From: Sedimentisphaerales bacterium
GTDB lineage: Bacteria > Planctomycetota > Phycisphaerae > Sedimentisphaerales > Anaerohalosphaeraceae
Direction of reading: 5' to 3'
Assembly: GCA_028282905.1 (NCBI GenBank)
Contig: JANQGW010000081.1
Location: 1 to 47,603, forward strand
Length of the DNA stretch: 47,603 nt
Of the stretch, positions 1 to 8,977 are shown piece by piece. The translations under genes and the position numbers were made by a program. The notes under the pieces are model-generated. The model was not told where the DNA came from and did no database searches. It saw only the letters and a list, made by a program, of their open reading frames with translations. Numbering within the stretch: position 1 is the stretch's first letter; each line of letters begins with the position of its first letter.

Positions 1-44
1 ATATATTCGGCAATCCGTTGCCATTGTTCGTTTGTAAGGTCCAT
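1..44 (-). CDS. IS transposase, N-terminal fragment (IS5/DUF4096-like)
   Basis: Only the first 14-15 codons are visible, reading MDLTNEQWQRIAEY. The pattern of a short hydrophilic start followed by L-T-x-E-Q-W-x-x-I is typical of the DUF4096 start of IS5-family transposases. The protein would be a DDE transposase that catalyses movement of the element. No clear ribosome binding site is visible. The family call rests on very few residues, and another DDE family is possible. Its position exactly where a surface-protein gene is broken supports the mobile-element reading. Confidence 0.5.
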   Translation of the reverse strand, partial: MDLTNEQWQRIAEY

Positions 45-80
45 AAAACATGTATCGGCTCTTACTTAACTAAAAATTGA
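1..80 (-). mobile_element. End of an insertion sequence (5' side of transposase), truncated by window start
   Basis: The minus strand opens a transposase-like reading frame at position 44. The plus-strand sequence to its right becomes an in-frame GLUG-repeat coding sequence directly after a TGA at 78-80. The repeat motif would otherwise be expected to continue leftward, so the IS end should lie within a few bases of position 80. Terminal inverted repeats and a target duplication cannot be confirmed because the other end is outside the window. Confidence 0.6.
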
Positions 81-1802
81 GGTTTTGGGATAGCTTCTAA
101 TTGCTATTCAACTGGAACAGCAATCTCAGAATTAGCAGGAGTTGGAGGACTGGTTGGTAATGATAATGAAGGAATAATTAACAGTTGTTTCTGGAATGTT
201 GATTCCTCTGGCCAGAAAGGCAGCAGTGGCGGTAAAGGTTTGAGTTCTGTTCAGATGAAGACGATGTCGGTGTTCAGCAATGCCGGGTGGGATAATGATG
301 AATGGGTAATGGCTGATGGTGAGGGTTTTCCGCATCTGGCTTGGCAGGGCAGTGGTTTACCGACGATGTCTGCTGCCAATCCAATTCCATTAGTAGGTTT
401 GGGAACAAAGCAAGCCCCTTATCAGATACGGGACTCGAAAGAAATTGCATTATTAAGTTGGTATTCTTCAGTTCTTGACAAGCATATTGTTTTGATGAAA
501 AACATTGATCTGAGTGGCCAGCAACTGTATCCGATTGGTGACCTCGGCTTTTTCACAGGCGTTTTTGATGGCAAGGGGCATATCATCTCAAATGCGACTA
601 TCGATCAGCCAGAAGGTGACTATATTGGTTTGTTTGGAAACGTTGGCGACAATGGTGTAATTGAGAATATAGAGGTTGACAATATTGAGATTGTTGGATT
701 TGGATATGTTGGCGGGCTTGCAGGCAATTCTTTTGGAGATATCAGAAATTGCAAGATTAAAGGTGCTATAACAGGGCGTGAAGATAATATTGGTGGTTTA
801 CTTGGATACAGTAGAGGGGATATTTTGGATTGTTGCTCTGAAGGTTCTGTCGTAGGAGATGGCGATAATGTGGGAGGCTTAGCGGGATTTCATTATAGCG
901 ACACTGTGAGTAACAGTTATAGCAACTGCAGAGTAAGTGGGACAGCTGATGTCGGGGGACTTTTAGGACATTGTTATGGATTTGTTACAAATAGTTATTC
1001 TATTGGCCCAGTAAGAGGTCGATCAAACAATATTGGTGGTCTGGTGGGTTATAGTTATCAATGCCATATCTATAATTGCTATGCTGAGGGGACAGTGATA
1101 GGTTCGTCGGAAAATTCCGCATGGGTAGGCGGTTTAGTGGGTTTTCAAAAAGGGAATCTTATTGAGTGTTATTCTGTTGGGCCTGTTAGCGGCAAACTTT
1201 TTGTCGGCGGCATCGTGGGCAGCATTACAAACACTACCATTTCAAACACTTTTTGGGATGTTGAGACTTCCGGTGTTGGTCTATCCGGAGATAATAACTA
1301 CGGAGCAACTGGAAAGAATACCGCTCAAATGAAAACTCAAGGTACTTATACAGACTGGAATTTTCACTCCAAATGGCGAATCAATGATGGACTTGATTAT
1401 CCTAAATTAGGTTTCCAGCCATATGGAGACCTAAACAATGACAGCCAGATTAATTTGGGAGATTTTTTAATCTTATCCGAACAGTTGCAACTTCAGCAAA
1501 TGTCATCAGATATTGCCCCCATGGATAATCCCGACGAAATTGTTGATTTCTTGGATTTGCATCATTTAGCTGGCAATTGGCTTCAAGAGCCCCATCTGTA
1601 TTTAGGCGATGTTAACGGAGACTACTGTGTTGATCTTAAAGATATTAATAAAATATCTGCTGCATGGTTATCGGTGGCATATAGAACGCCAAACTGGGAT
1701 GTAGACTGTGAAATTTATTCAAATAAATATTCTGAAGGAGTTATCAACTTTGCAGACTTTTCCATCATAGTCGAAAATTGGCTCTCAGGTGTTGGGCCGT
1801 AA
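81..1802 (+). pseudogene. GLUG-repeat surface protein with dockerin-like tail, 5' end lost at an IS junction
   Basis: The frame is open from 81 to the stop at 1800-1802 (573 residues). A TTG at 240 could give a shorter start, but the coding pattern clearly extends upstream to 81, so the natural N-terminus and signal peptide are missing. The chain holds the end of one GLUG beta-helix module, closed by a Q-M-K-T / W / DG.P.L pattern. A second module follows with about seven G-G-L-x-G type repeats and an FWDVETSG/QMKTQ closing unit. Residues about 450-573 carry dockerin-like EF-hand motifs (GDLNND..., GDVNGDYCVD...) with WL endings. GLUG proteins are exported, repetitive surface proteins, probably adhesive or glycan binding. 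It is most likely a non-functional remnant unless a promoter in the IS drives a truncated product. Confidence 0.75.
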
Positions 1803-1836
1803 CTACAATGAACAGTCGTATTATTAATTTCTAAGT

Positions 1837-1980
1837 TCAGCCTTTTTTGATACGCTCAGATATAACAGTTGGGTCATGACTACCATAGGCACGATAATCC
1901 CGAACCGATGGAAAATATAACCGAATGCGGCCTGAAATGGCTTGTATTGTTTCCGCTTTACTTTTAGAAGCAAATATCAA
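1837..1980 (-). other. Orphan reading frame of about 47 codons, possible gene remnant
   Basis: Downstream of the AraC gene the minus strand carries an open stretch that contains an amino-acid pattern (GRIRLYFPSVRDYRAYGSHD) looking more like protein than random sequence. A TTG at 1980 is the only start and there is no ribosome binding site. It may be the surviving C-terminus of a gene lost by the same rearrangement that brought the IS. I do not recognise the family. Confidence 0.25.
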
Positions 1981-2008
1981 TGGTCAACTTTCAAACTGGG
2001 AAAATCTG

Positions 2009-2845
2009 CTAAATTGACCATCTTTTGCTTCGAAAATCAGACGGGCTTGTCCCCAGATGTTTTTTGAAAATTCGCGAAAAGTAGAATTCATTATCATAAC
2101 CGCATATTCCCGCAATCTCCTTGACATTCAGGGAGGCTGTACAAAGCAGTCTCTGTGCATATTCCAGCCTTCTTCTAAGCATATAATTCAATGGCGTCAT
2201 ACCAAACTTCTTTGAAAATTGACGATGAAAATAGTTTGGTGCGAGATGTGATTGGGCGGCAACCTCAGCAAGAGAAGGATTGGCAATATAATGGTGATCC
2301 ATATAGTCTATTGATGGCTTTAGTCTCTCAAGTTCCGCATCCGGTTTTTCCATCAGGCTTGAATTGTGGCCCTCAAGCATATCACCCGTTAAGTACAGCA
2401 GCAGTGACTGCATTTTGCTTCTCAGGCCCATTGGTGGATGGAACGCGGGGCGATTTATTTGAGCAAAAGGATCAGCAAACAGGAGATTGAGCCTTGTGTA
2501 AATGTCTTTATAAAATGACACTTTGGAAATCTCCCATTGGTGGAATTGCGGTATTTTGCTCAAAATATAGCGAAGATACAGGGATTCCGGCATGAAGTGA
2601 ACCCAGTAAACATCCATGTCCTTTTTACAATATTGTTTCTCAATGTGAAAACCAGAGAGAAAATAACAATAGCCGGTTTTAATCGTTAAGTCGGTGTCGT
2701 CAATGATTACATTTGCGGAACCACCCACCGGGAAGTAGAATTTGTAGCACCGATCAATTCCGCGAACGGTTTTGTTCCAGGATTGAGTGCAGTGGTAAAA
2801 ACCGCCGCATAGAAGCTGCAAATTGAAATTTTTGATTATGCTCAT
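2009..2845 (-). CDS. AraC-family transcriptional regulator
   Basis: A 278-residue one-component regulator. Residues about 15-150 form a cupin-type ligand-binding domain, with a sequence like other AraC sugar sensors (LCGGFYHCTQSW, YCYFLSGFHIEKQ). Residues about 175-275 hold the two helix-turn-helix motifs of the AraC/XylS domain: first SLAEVAAQSHLAPNYFHRQF, then VKEIAGICGYDNEFYFSRIF with the usual P-S-x-F-R ending. The gene diverges from two alpha-L-fucosidase genes across 178 bases that contain a palindrome and a direct repeat. It most likely activates that fucosidase run in response to fucose or a fucosylated oligosaccharide. The ligand is inferred from neighbours only. Confidence 0.92.
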   Translation of the reverse strand: MSIIKNFNLQLLCGGFYHCTQSWNKTVRGIDRCYKFYFPVGGSANVIIDDTDLTIKTGYCYFLSGFHIEKQYCKKDMDVYWVHFMPESLYLRYILSKIPQFHQWEISKVSFYKDIYTRLNLLFADPFAQINRPAFHPPMGLRSKMQSLLLYLTGDMLEGHNSSLMEKPDAELERLKPSIDYMDHHYIANPSLAEVAAQSHLAPNYFHRQFSKKFGMTPLNYMLRRRLEYAQRLLCTASLNVKEIAGICGYDNEFYFSRIFKKHLGTSPSDFRSKRWSI

Positions 2846-2862
2846 TTTCTATGTGTTATATT

Positions 2863-3005
2863 ATGTTAAGATTGTGCATGTAATAGTCAAGATAGTATAT
2901 GGCTAAATTACATAATATCATCTAAAATAACGTGAGTCAAGTCAAGCAATCGGCGACTTAAGAAATTATGTTTCTATGTTCTTAATATTAATATATTAAG
3001 ATTGT
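2863..3005. promoter_or_regulatory. Divergent control region with palindrome and spaced direct repeats
   Basis: Between the AraC start (2845) and the fucosidase start (3024) the 13-mer ATGTTAAGATTGT at 2863-2875 recurs at 2993-3005 with one mismatch, 130 bases apart. The second copy overlaps a perfect inverted repeat at 2980-3001, with arms TCTTAATAT and ATATTAAGA around TAAT. One copy lies just ahead of each gene. Spaced same-direction sites are what AraC proteins use for looping, so these are candidate operator sites. Binding is inference. Confidence 0.4.
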
Positions 3006-3023
3006 TTCAAAACGGAGACAAAT

Positions 3024-4454
3024 ATGAAAAAGACTAAATTGAATGTACTGGCGCTTATCACAACTTGGTTTCTCTGTAATATTTTGTTCGTTGTGGGCTG
3101 TCAGGCCCAGACCGGAATGAAAGAAATGACCGGCCGGGCCGAAGAACTCAAAGAACTCCGTTTTGGAATGTTTATCTGCTGGTCGTTCAGCACGTTTAGT
3201 GGTTATGAATGGACGCCGGGCGTTGAGGATATCAGTTTCTTTAATCCCACTGGTTTCGATCCGGATCAATGGTGTCAAGTTGTCAAAAATGCCGAGATGG
3301 GATACATTCTTTTTCTTACGAAGCATCACGATGGATTCTGCTTGTGGGATACTAAGACTACGGATCGCAAGGTGAGCAATACCCCAGCACTGAAGAATCG
3401 CGATGTTTTAGCTGAAGTTAAAAAGGCATGTGATAAATATGGTCTTAAGTTGGCACTTTACTTCTCAGAGGGTGACTGGTCCTGGTCCGGCCGCAAAGAC
3501 ATCCACACTTCGGCGTCTCGGCAGGAAATTAAAAAGGCTCAGCTTCGAGAGTTGCTCACACAATACGGTCCCATCGAGTATATCTGGTTTGACCATGCCG
3601 TAGGTGATGGCGGCCTCTCACACGAAGAAACCGCCCAATTCGTAAAGTCAATCCAACCTGCATGCTTTGTCGGCTTTAATCACGGCGACCAGACCGGCGC
3701 CGATATACGTCTGGGTGAACGCGGTAAGCCCGGTCCTTTGAGCGACACATCCGCAGAAACGATTGGCGGCAAGGATCGTGCTAAATATATGCAAGGTAAA
3801 ACCGGATACTATCTTGCTGAGTTTACCTATCCAATCCTGGAGGGGCAGGGTCGAAAAAAGATGCGAGGCGCACAATGGTTTTATTCGCTTCCTGAGAATG
3901 ACAATTTCGCCTGCTCGGCTGAAAAGATATATGAGGATTATCTTGGAGCCAAAAAATACGGCAATATCTTCTCGCTGGATGTCGGTCCGGATCGCTCAGG
4001 CCGTATTCGTGATATTGATGTCGAGACACTTAAAAAAGTCGGCCAATACATTCGCGGCGAAATCAAACTGCCACCAAAACCGTATAAAATCGCACGTGTT
4101 AAGGCCTCGTCTATTTGGAATCAGGAATATAAAGCTGAGTTTGCTGTTGACAATAATTCATCTACCCGTTGGGGAGCAAAGGAGAACTCCCGCTCGGGCT
4201 GGCTTGAAATATCACTTAGTGAAAAATCCAAAGTCAGCCGAATTTGCATTGATGAGGGCGATTGGGATCGAGTGCGGCAATATGAAGTTCAAGTCCTTCA
4301 CGGCACTATATGGAAAACAATTCATCGTGGTGACAACTTAGGATCGCAGAATGTCATTACTTTTGATCCTGTTACATCTGATACGTTTCGGCTGAATATT
4401 TTGAAGGCAAACGAAGTGCCAACGATTCATGACATAAAGTTGTTTGCAGAGTAA
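3024..4454 (+). CDS. Exported alpha-L-fucosidase (GH29) with C-terminal F5/8-type domain, probable lipoprotein
   Basis: A 476-residue protein. The N-terminus has a hydrophobic segment ending in V-V-G-C, a lipobox-like site at about residue 26, so it is probably lipid anchored. Residues about 35-350 are a GH29 catalytic domain, with FLTKHHDGFCLWDTKTT and YIWFDHA; Asp190 in the WFD motif is the expected nucleophile. Residues about 360-476 resemble an F5/8 type C/CBM32 galactose-binding module. GH29 enzymes release terminal alpha-linked L-fucose from glycans with retention of configuration. A GGAGA ribosome binding site precedes the ATG. The next gene begins 12 bases after its stop, so the two form an operon under the divergent AraC gene. 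Confidence 0.93.
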   Translation: MKKTKLNVLALITTWFLCNILFVVGCQAQTGMKEMTGRAEELKELRFGMFICWSFSTFSGYEWTPGVEDISFFNPTGFDPDQWCQVVKNAEMGYILFLTKHHDGFCLWDTKTTDRKVSNTPALKNRDVLAEVKKACDKYGLKLALYFSEGDWSWSGRKDIHTSASRQEIKKAQLRELLTQYGPIEYIWFDHAVGDGGLSHEETAQFVKSIQPACFVGFNHGDQTGADIRLGERGKPGPLSDTSAETIGGKDRAKYMQGKTGYYLAEFTYPILEGQGRKKMRGAQWFYSLPENDNFACSAEKIYEDYLGAKKYGNIFSLDVGPDRSGRIRDIDVETLKKVGQYIRGEIKLPPKPYKIARVKASSIWNQEYKAEFAVDNNSSTRWGAKENSRSGWLEISLSEKSKVSRICIDEGDWDRVRQYEVQVLHGTIWKTIHRGDNLGSQNVITFDPVTSDTFRLNILKANEVPTIHDIKLFAE

Positions 4455-4456
4455 TT

Positions 4457-4460
4457 GGGA
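4457..4460 (+). promoter_or_regulatory. Ribosome binding site GGGA that decides the start of the second fucosidase
   Basis: GGGA lies 6 bases before the ATG at 4467. A TTG at 4455 would place this site inside the coding sequence, so the ATG is preferred. The protein then begins with a clean signal peptide. Confidence 0.55.
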
Positions 4461-4466
4461 ATAACC

Positions 4467-6581
4467 ATGAAAAAAGTCTTTGTAGTTTCGCTTTTTATCG
4501 TCTTTGCGACGCAATTGTCCTTTGCTGCACAGAAACCTGTTGCACCTCCCAAGCCCTATGGCCCCGTGCCTTCGGCCAATCAACTTGCCTGGCATGAAAT
4601 GGAGTACTACGGTCTCGTCTGTTACGGTTTAAACACTTATACGGGACAGGAGTGGGGTTACGGCGATGTCTCTCCGGATGTATTCAAACCGACTGACCTC
4701 GACACAGACCAGTGGGCACGCATTGCCAGTCAGGCCGGAATGAAGGGTTTGATTCTGGTTGCCAAGCATCACGACGGTTTTTGCCTGTGGCCTTCAAAGA
4801 CCACGGACTATTCTATCGCGGCAACCTCCTGGAAAGATGGCAAAGGAGATGTGTTAGCCGATCTGTCCAAATCATGTAAGAAATATGGATTGAAGTTCGG
4901 TGTCTATATTTCACCATGGGACAGAAATCATGCTGAATATGGGCGCGAACAGTATGTGAAAGATTATCATGAGCAATGGCGGGAGGTGTTGACCCATTAT
5001 GGTGAAATATTTGAAGTCTGGTTTGACGGTGCCAACGGCGGAACCGGCTATTATGGCGGCGCTCGCGAAAGACGTCAGATACCGAAGAATTATTATCAAT
5101 ACGAAAAAGTGTATGAGATTATTAAGGAAAGGCAGCCGAAGGCTATCTTTTTCGGGCATTATTTTGAAGAAGATGCTGTCCGCTGGGTAGGTAACGAAGG
5201 CGGGTATGCCGGCGAAACCAACTGGTGCCGTTATACGGACATTAAAAAATATGACCCCAAACAATTCGGTATCGGCATGAAAGACGGCAAATGCTGGATT
5301 CCGGCAGAGGCAGACACCACCATACTTCATCCGAAAAAGTGGTACTATAATCCACGTTCGAAACCTCGCACTCTTAAACAATTTGTTGATCTTTATTATA
5401 CAACGATCGGACGTAATGCCTCCTTTGATCTCGGTTTATCCATTGGCCCCGAAGGAACAATCCCTGAACGGGATGTCAAAGCGATGCTCGCTCAAAAACG
5501 ATATCTTGATAAAGCATTTGCTGTCAATCTTGCAGTTCAGGCCGATATTACGGCCACGGATTATCGTGGGAAAGATCCGCATTACAGCCCGAAAAGTTGC
5601 ATTGACAGCGAACCGATGAAAACCTATTGGGCGACGAATGACGGTGTACAGAAAGCCGGTTTAACCATCGATTTCGGGAAAGAAACGGCCTTCAATAATC
5701 TGCTACTCCAGGAACATATTGCTCTTGGACAGTGCGTTCACAAGTTTACGCTGGAAATTGAGAATAACGGCGTCTGGACACAGGTTGCCGAAGGCACAAC
5801 GATCGGTTATAAACGAATTCTCCGTTTTGAAACCGTCAAAACGGCAAAGGCGAGAATCACGCTTGAAACCGATGCGCCATGCTTAACGCTTTCGAATATC
5901 GGTATCTATAATGCCCCGATCATTATGGCCGACCCGCTTATTACATCAGATCGTGAGGGTACAATCTCGATTTCCGGCCCGGCCGGGACTTCGCTGTTCT
6001 ATTCCATCAATGAGGGGGCGTTTCAAAAGTACACAAAACCCTTTGAACTCTATCAGGGCGGGACCGTCAGTGCTTATGCGCTTGATAAAGCAACTGGCAG
6101 TGAATCGGATGTTGTTCATGAAGAATTTAGCGTCTCAAAAGGGGCTTGGAATATCACCGGCTGCAGTTTTCCTAATCAGACAGATGCATCTGTCGAGCGG
6201 CTGATTGACGGCAATGACAATACCATGTGGCATACACATGGCAAAGAAGGACGTCAGGCACCGCCCCAGTGGGTTAAAATCGACCTGGGGCAAATGATGG
6301 ACATTAGCGGGTTTACCTATATGCCTCGACATGACGGCTGCAGTGTAGGACTTGTGGACCGCTACGCGGTGTATCTCAGTGCTGACGGAGAGAAGTGGGG
6401 AACTCCTGCTGCACAGGGTGAGTTTCACAATATTAAGAATAATCCGATCCGTCAAACGGTGTCGTTGAAGACACCGGTGAAGGCCCGTTATCTCAAATTT
6501 GTCGCAGAACACGCCGTTGACGAAAACGACTGCGTTGCAATTTGTGAACTTGGTGTCATCTCAAAGGAAAACCAGAAATAG
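4467..6581 (+). CDS. Exported alpha-L-fucosidase (GH29) with chitobiase-C-like and two F5/8-type domains
   Basis: A 704-residue protein starting MKKVFVVSLFIVFATQLSFA, a typical signal peptide cleaved near residue 20. Residues about 30-365 are the GH29 domain. KHHDGFCLWPSKTTDYS and EVWFDGANG are visible, with Asp187 as probable nucleophile; the EVWFDGANG form is common in the GH29-B branch that prefers alpha-1,3/1,4-fucose on branched glycans. Residues about 375-485 and 565-700 look like F5/8 type C (CBM32-like) modules. Between them, at about 490-555, sits a chitobiase/beta-hexosaminidase C-terminal-like module. It is a diverged relative of the preceding fucosidase with extra binding modules, suggesting different fucose linkages or attachment to insoluble substrate. 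The linkage preference is inference. Confidence 0.93.
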   Translation: MKKVFVVSLFIVFATQLSFAAQKPVAPPKPYGPVPSANQLAWHEMEYYGLVCYGLNTYTGQEWGYGDVSPDVFKPTDLDTDQWARIASQAGMKGLILVAKHHDGFCLWPSKTTDYSIAATSWKDGKGDVLADLSKSCKKYGLKFGVYISPWDRNHAEYGREQYVKDYHEQWREVLTHYGEIFEVWFDGANGGTGYYGGARERRQIPKNYYQYEKVYEIIKERQPKAIFFGHYFEEDAVRWVGNEGGYAGETNWCRYTDIKKYDPKQFGIGMKDGKCWIPAEADTTILHPKKWYYNPRSKPRTLKQFVDLYYTTIGRNASFDLGLSIGPEGTIPERDVKAMLAQKRYLDKAFAVNLAVQADITATDYRGKDPHYSPKSCIDSEPMKTYWATNDGVQKAGLTIDFGKETAFNNLLLQEHIALGQCVHKFTLEIENNGVWTQVAEGTTIGYKRILRFETVKTAKARITLETDAPCLTLSNIGIYNAPIIMADPLITSDREGTISISGPAGTSLFYSINEGAFQKYTKPFELYQGGTVSAYALDKATGSESDVVHEEFSVSKGAWNITGCSFPNQTDASVERLIDGNDNTMWHTHGKEGRQAPPQWVKIDLGQMMDISGFTYMPRHDGCSVGLVDRYAVYLSADGEKWGTPAAQGEFHNIKNNPIRQTVSLKTPVKARYLKFVAEHAVDENDCVAICELGVISKENQK

Positions 6582-6598
6582 GATAGAAAGGTTGTTCA

Positions 6599-7894
6599 AT
6601 GTTACACGATCCGAGTCACCATACGCCACCGCCGGTTGCGGCCGAGATTCATCTTTCTGGGAAAGATACGGAAATTCTGAGGCGTTTAGCCGGAGAGGTT
6701 GCGGACATTGCATCTTTGCCGGTACACAAGGAAAAGGCCCGACTCTGGACCAAACTCAATGACTTACAGTCCGAACGGTCGATGGTGTGGATCAATGAAA
6801 TCTGCTGGAACGAGATGAATGTTGATGACGAGTTGACGCTGCAATGCGAACACCCCTGGGCACAGGACCAGGAGGACCAGCTCCGAAAAACCATTTATCA
6901 GTGGAAGCATCTGCCGGCGGACATGATCGTTAATGATTATTTAGTATGTCCGCTGGCAATCCATAGCACCGACTTTGGAATTATCGAAGATGTGGACATT
7001 GTCAAAACGGATGAAACCAGTGACATTGTTTCACGGCATTTTAATGTTCAGATTAAAGAGCCTGAAGATATCGAAAAGATCAAACTGCCTAAGATAAGTC
7101 ACAATCAAGAAGCGACTGAGTTCAGCTATCAGGCGATGTGCAAAATTTATGATAGCATCATTCCGGTCAAAAAACAGGGACAAACACATATCTGGTTTAC
7201 CCCGTGGGATTATCTGATTCGCTGGTGGGGTATTCAGGAAGCAATGATGGATATGATCATGCGTCCGGAGATGGTCAACGCCGCTGTCGAACGGATGGTG
7301 GATGCCTGGATGGTGGAGTTGGATCAGTTTGACCAGCAGAATCTGCTTTCGCTGGACAATGATAACACACGCGTCGGTTCCGGCGGTTATGGTTATACAA
7401 GTGAACTGCCTGGAGAGGACTTTAATTCAGAACACGTCAAACCGCATAGTATGTGGGGCTGCTCCAATGCCCAGATCTTTTCGGAAGTTTCACCGGAGAT
7501 GCACTGGGAGTTTGCGGTCAAGCATGACATGCGATGGCTGGAGCGGTTTGGTCTGGCCTATTACGGCTGCTGTGAACCGCTCGACAAAAAAATGGATATT
7601 ATGCGAAAGATTCCGAATCTACGAAAAATTTCCGTCAGCCCGTGGTGTGATTTAGATCGAATTATCCGTGAAATTAGTAGTGATTACGTAATAAGCCGAA
7701 AGCCGAATCCGGCAATACTGGCTGAAACCAACTGGGATCCGGAAAAGGCGCGTGAAGCGATCAGAGAAGTCATTGACAAGGCTGAAGGTAAGTGCCATAT
7801 TGAATTCATTATGAAGGATATCTCAACGGTACGTCATGACCCGCAGCGGCTTTGGGACTGGTGTCGGATTGCGATGGAAGAAGTGACAAAATAG
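6599..7894 (+). CDS. Uroporphyrinogen decarboxylase-like protein, possible corrinoid-dependent methyltransferase relative
   Basis: A 431-residue cytoplasmic protein with an AAAGG-like ribosome binding site 17 bases after the second fucosidase, so it is co-transcribed. The C-terminal two thirds follow the UroD/MtaA TIM-barrel pattern: a WDYLIRWWG region, the LLSLDND segment, YYGCCEPLD at 321-329 and ISVSPWCDLD. UroD itself makes coproporphyrinogen, but long members of this superfamily outside haem operons are mostly methyltransferases that work with corrinoid proteins. The usual His-x-Cys zinc motif is replaced here by Tyr-Gly-Cys-Cys. Placed after fucosidases, it may act on a methylated sugar or other methylated compound; that is a hypothesis. 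A simple role in haem synthesis is unlikely. Confidence 0.7.
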   Translation: MLHDPSHHTPPPVAAEIHLSGKDTEILRRLAGEVADIASLPVHKEKARLWTKLNDLQSERSMVWINEICWNEMNVDDELTLQCEHPWAQDQEDQLRKTIYQWKHLPADMIVNDYLVCPLAIHSTDFGIIEDVDIVKTDETSDIVSRHFNVQIKEPEDIEKIKLPKISHNQEATEFSYQAMCKIYDSIIPVKKQGQTHIWFTPWDYLIRWWGIQEAMMDMIMRPEMVNAAVERMVDAWMVELDQFDQQNLLSLDNDNTRVGSGGYGYTSELPGEDFNSEHVKPHSMWGCSNAQIFSEVSPEMHWEFAVKHDMRWLERFGLAYYGCCEPLDKKMDIMRKIPNLRKISVSPWCDLDRIIREISSDYVISRKPNPAILAETNWDPEKAREAIREVIDKAEGKCHIEFIMKDISTVRHDPQRLWDWCRIAMEEVTK

Positions 7895-8425
7895 AATACA
7901 GAGACACAAACTGTGCATTTTTCAATACCTTACATTGGGTAAACACAATAATTGTAAAACTATCATTAGCTCTGGCTGCATCCGGCGAGAATTGTATAAC
8001 TGTTTGTTTAGTCAATTCTTATGGTAAAATTAATGTGTATTTCCGGTCTCATGCTTTCCTTCTTTAACATTGAGAGCAAGTGCTGCTAAATTCATCTATT
8101 ATGGTGACATTCACATCAAGATTACTTGCGAGTGCAAATCAAAAGACTTGCGATGATTAGCTTCTAATTCCTGTCCCTATACAGCAAAATCATGCCATCC
8201 TCGACCTACTATTAGAAAAATAGCGTATTTCTGGCAACCATATGGTTTCAAGGTAGATATCTGAACGTTGTCTAATATAAAATCGTATAAATACAGAAGT
8301 TTCAGAAAAAGAGGGAGAAATATTACGCTAATAGCAAATTAACAGGTTGGTTTAAGTGATACCCTGTATTTGCAGGTAGGATTTGATTAATTGCCAAAGC
8401 CGTTTAGCTGAAAGAAACGTATTTA
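7895..8425. other. 530-base intergenic stretch between fucose locus and first sigma-factor run
   Basis: I see no convincing gene here. A weak hairpin (CACA/TGTG stem at 7905-7915) followed by five T may end the fucose operon. A perfect 12-base palindrome AACCATATGGTT lies at 8236-8247 and a CTTGCGA heptamer occurs twice near 8125-8155. The promoter for the sigma gene should be in the last 100-150 bases, but no standard boxes stand out. Confidence 0.5.
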
Positions 8426-8977
8426 GTGGAAAATAATGGCAGACATGATGAAGATGGTTCTCAAGCGAAAAAAACGCAGCAGTTTCTTCGTTTAATGAGC
8501 TTGAATCAGAGCAAAATCTACGGTTATACGCTGAGCCTTCTTTCACAAAAAGCGGATGCCGACGATCTCATGCAGGAAATCTGCCTGACGATGTGGGAGA
8601 AGTTTGATACGTTTGAGCTGGGAACAAATTTCGTGTCATGGGGGATACAGATCGCACGCTATAAAGTCGCTAATTATCGTCAGAAACACTATGGCAAGCA
8701 CAAGTGCATTTTAACTGATAAAGCTGTTCAGTTGCTTGATATGCGATCTGAGAAAGTCATGCAGAATGTCGATGTTCGCATCGATGCTTTAGAGAAATGT
8801 GTCAAAAAACTCCAACCCCGAAAGCAGGAATTGATCCAATTACGCTATGACAAAGAACTGCCAGTGAAAACAATTGCTGAGCGATTTGGGAGACGGCCCA
8901 AGAGTATTTACAAGGCATTGGCGCATATACAAGACAGTTTACTCCGGTGTATCCGGTTATTGATGGCGGCAGAGTAA
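8426..8977 (+). CDS. ECF sigma-70 factor, Rhodopirellula/Verrucomicrobium type
   Basis: A 183-residue extracytoplasmic-function sigma factor. Region 2 spans about residues 17-90, with DADDLMQEICLTMWEKFDTF and FVSWGIQIARYKVANYRQK. Region 4 spans about 122-178, with LQPRKQELIQLRYDKELPVK and an HTH ending KSIYKALAHIQ. There is no sigma region 3, as is usual for ECF factors. It should redirect RNA polymerase to a small regulon and be held inactive by the membrane protein encoded next; the stop TAA (8975-8977) overlaps that gene's ATG by one base. The start is a GTG with a weak purine-rich site, which suggests low expression. A paralogue lies at 24675-25214. Confidence 0.93.
   Translation: MENNGRHDEDGSQAKKTQQFLRLMSLNQSKIYGYTLSLLSQKADADDLMQEICLTMWEKFDTFELGTNFVSWGIQIARYKVANYRQKHYGKHKCILTDKAVQLLDMRSEKVMQNVDVRIDALEKCVKKLQPRKQELIQLRYDKELPVKTIAERFGRRPKSIYKALAHIQDSLLRCIRLLMAAE

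Noticed and set aside
3763..4341. A 192-codon plus-strand open frame inside the first fucosidase
   Set aside because: It lies wholly in another frame of a clear GH29 gene, has no ribosome binding site and no family pattern.
8236..8247. Perfect palindrome AACCATATGGTT as an operator
   Set aside because: Single copy, about 180 bases from the sigma gene, and a 12-base palindrome in this AT-rich gap is easily due to chance.
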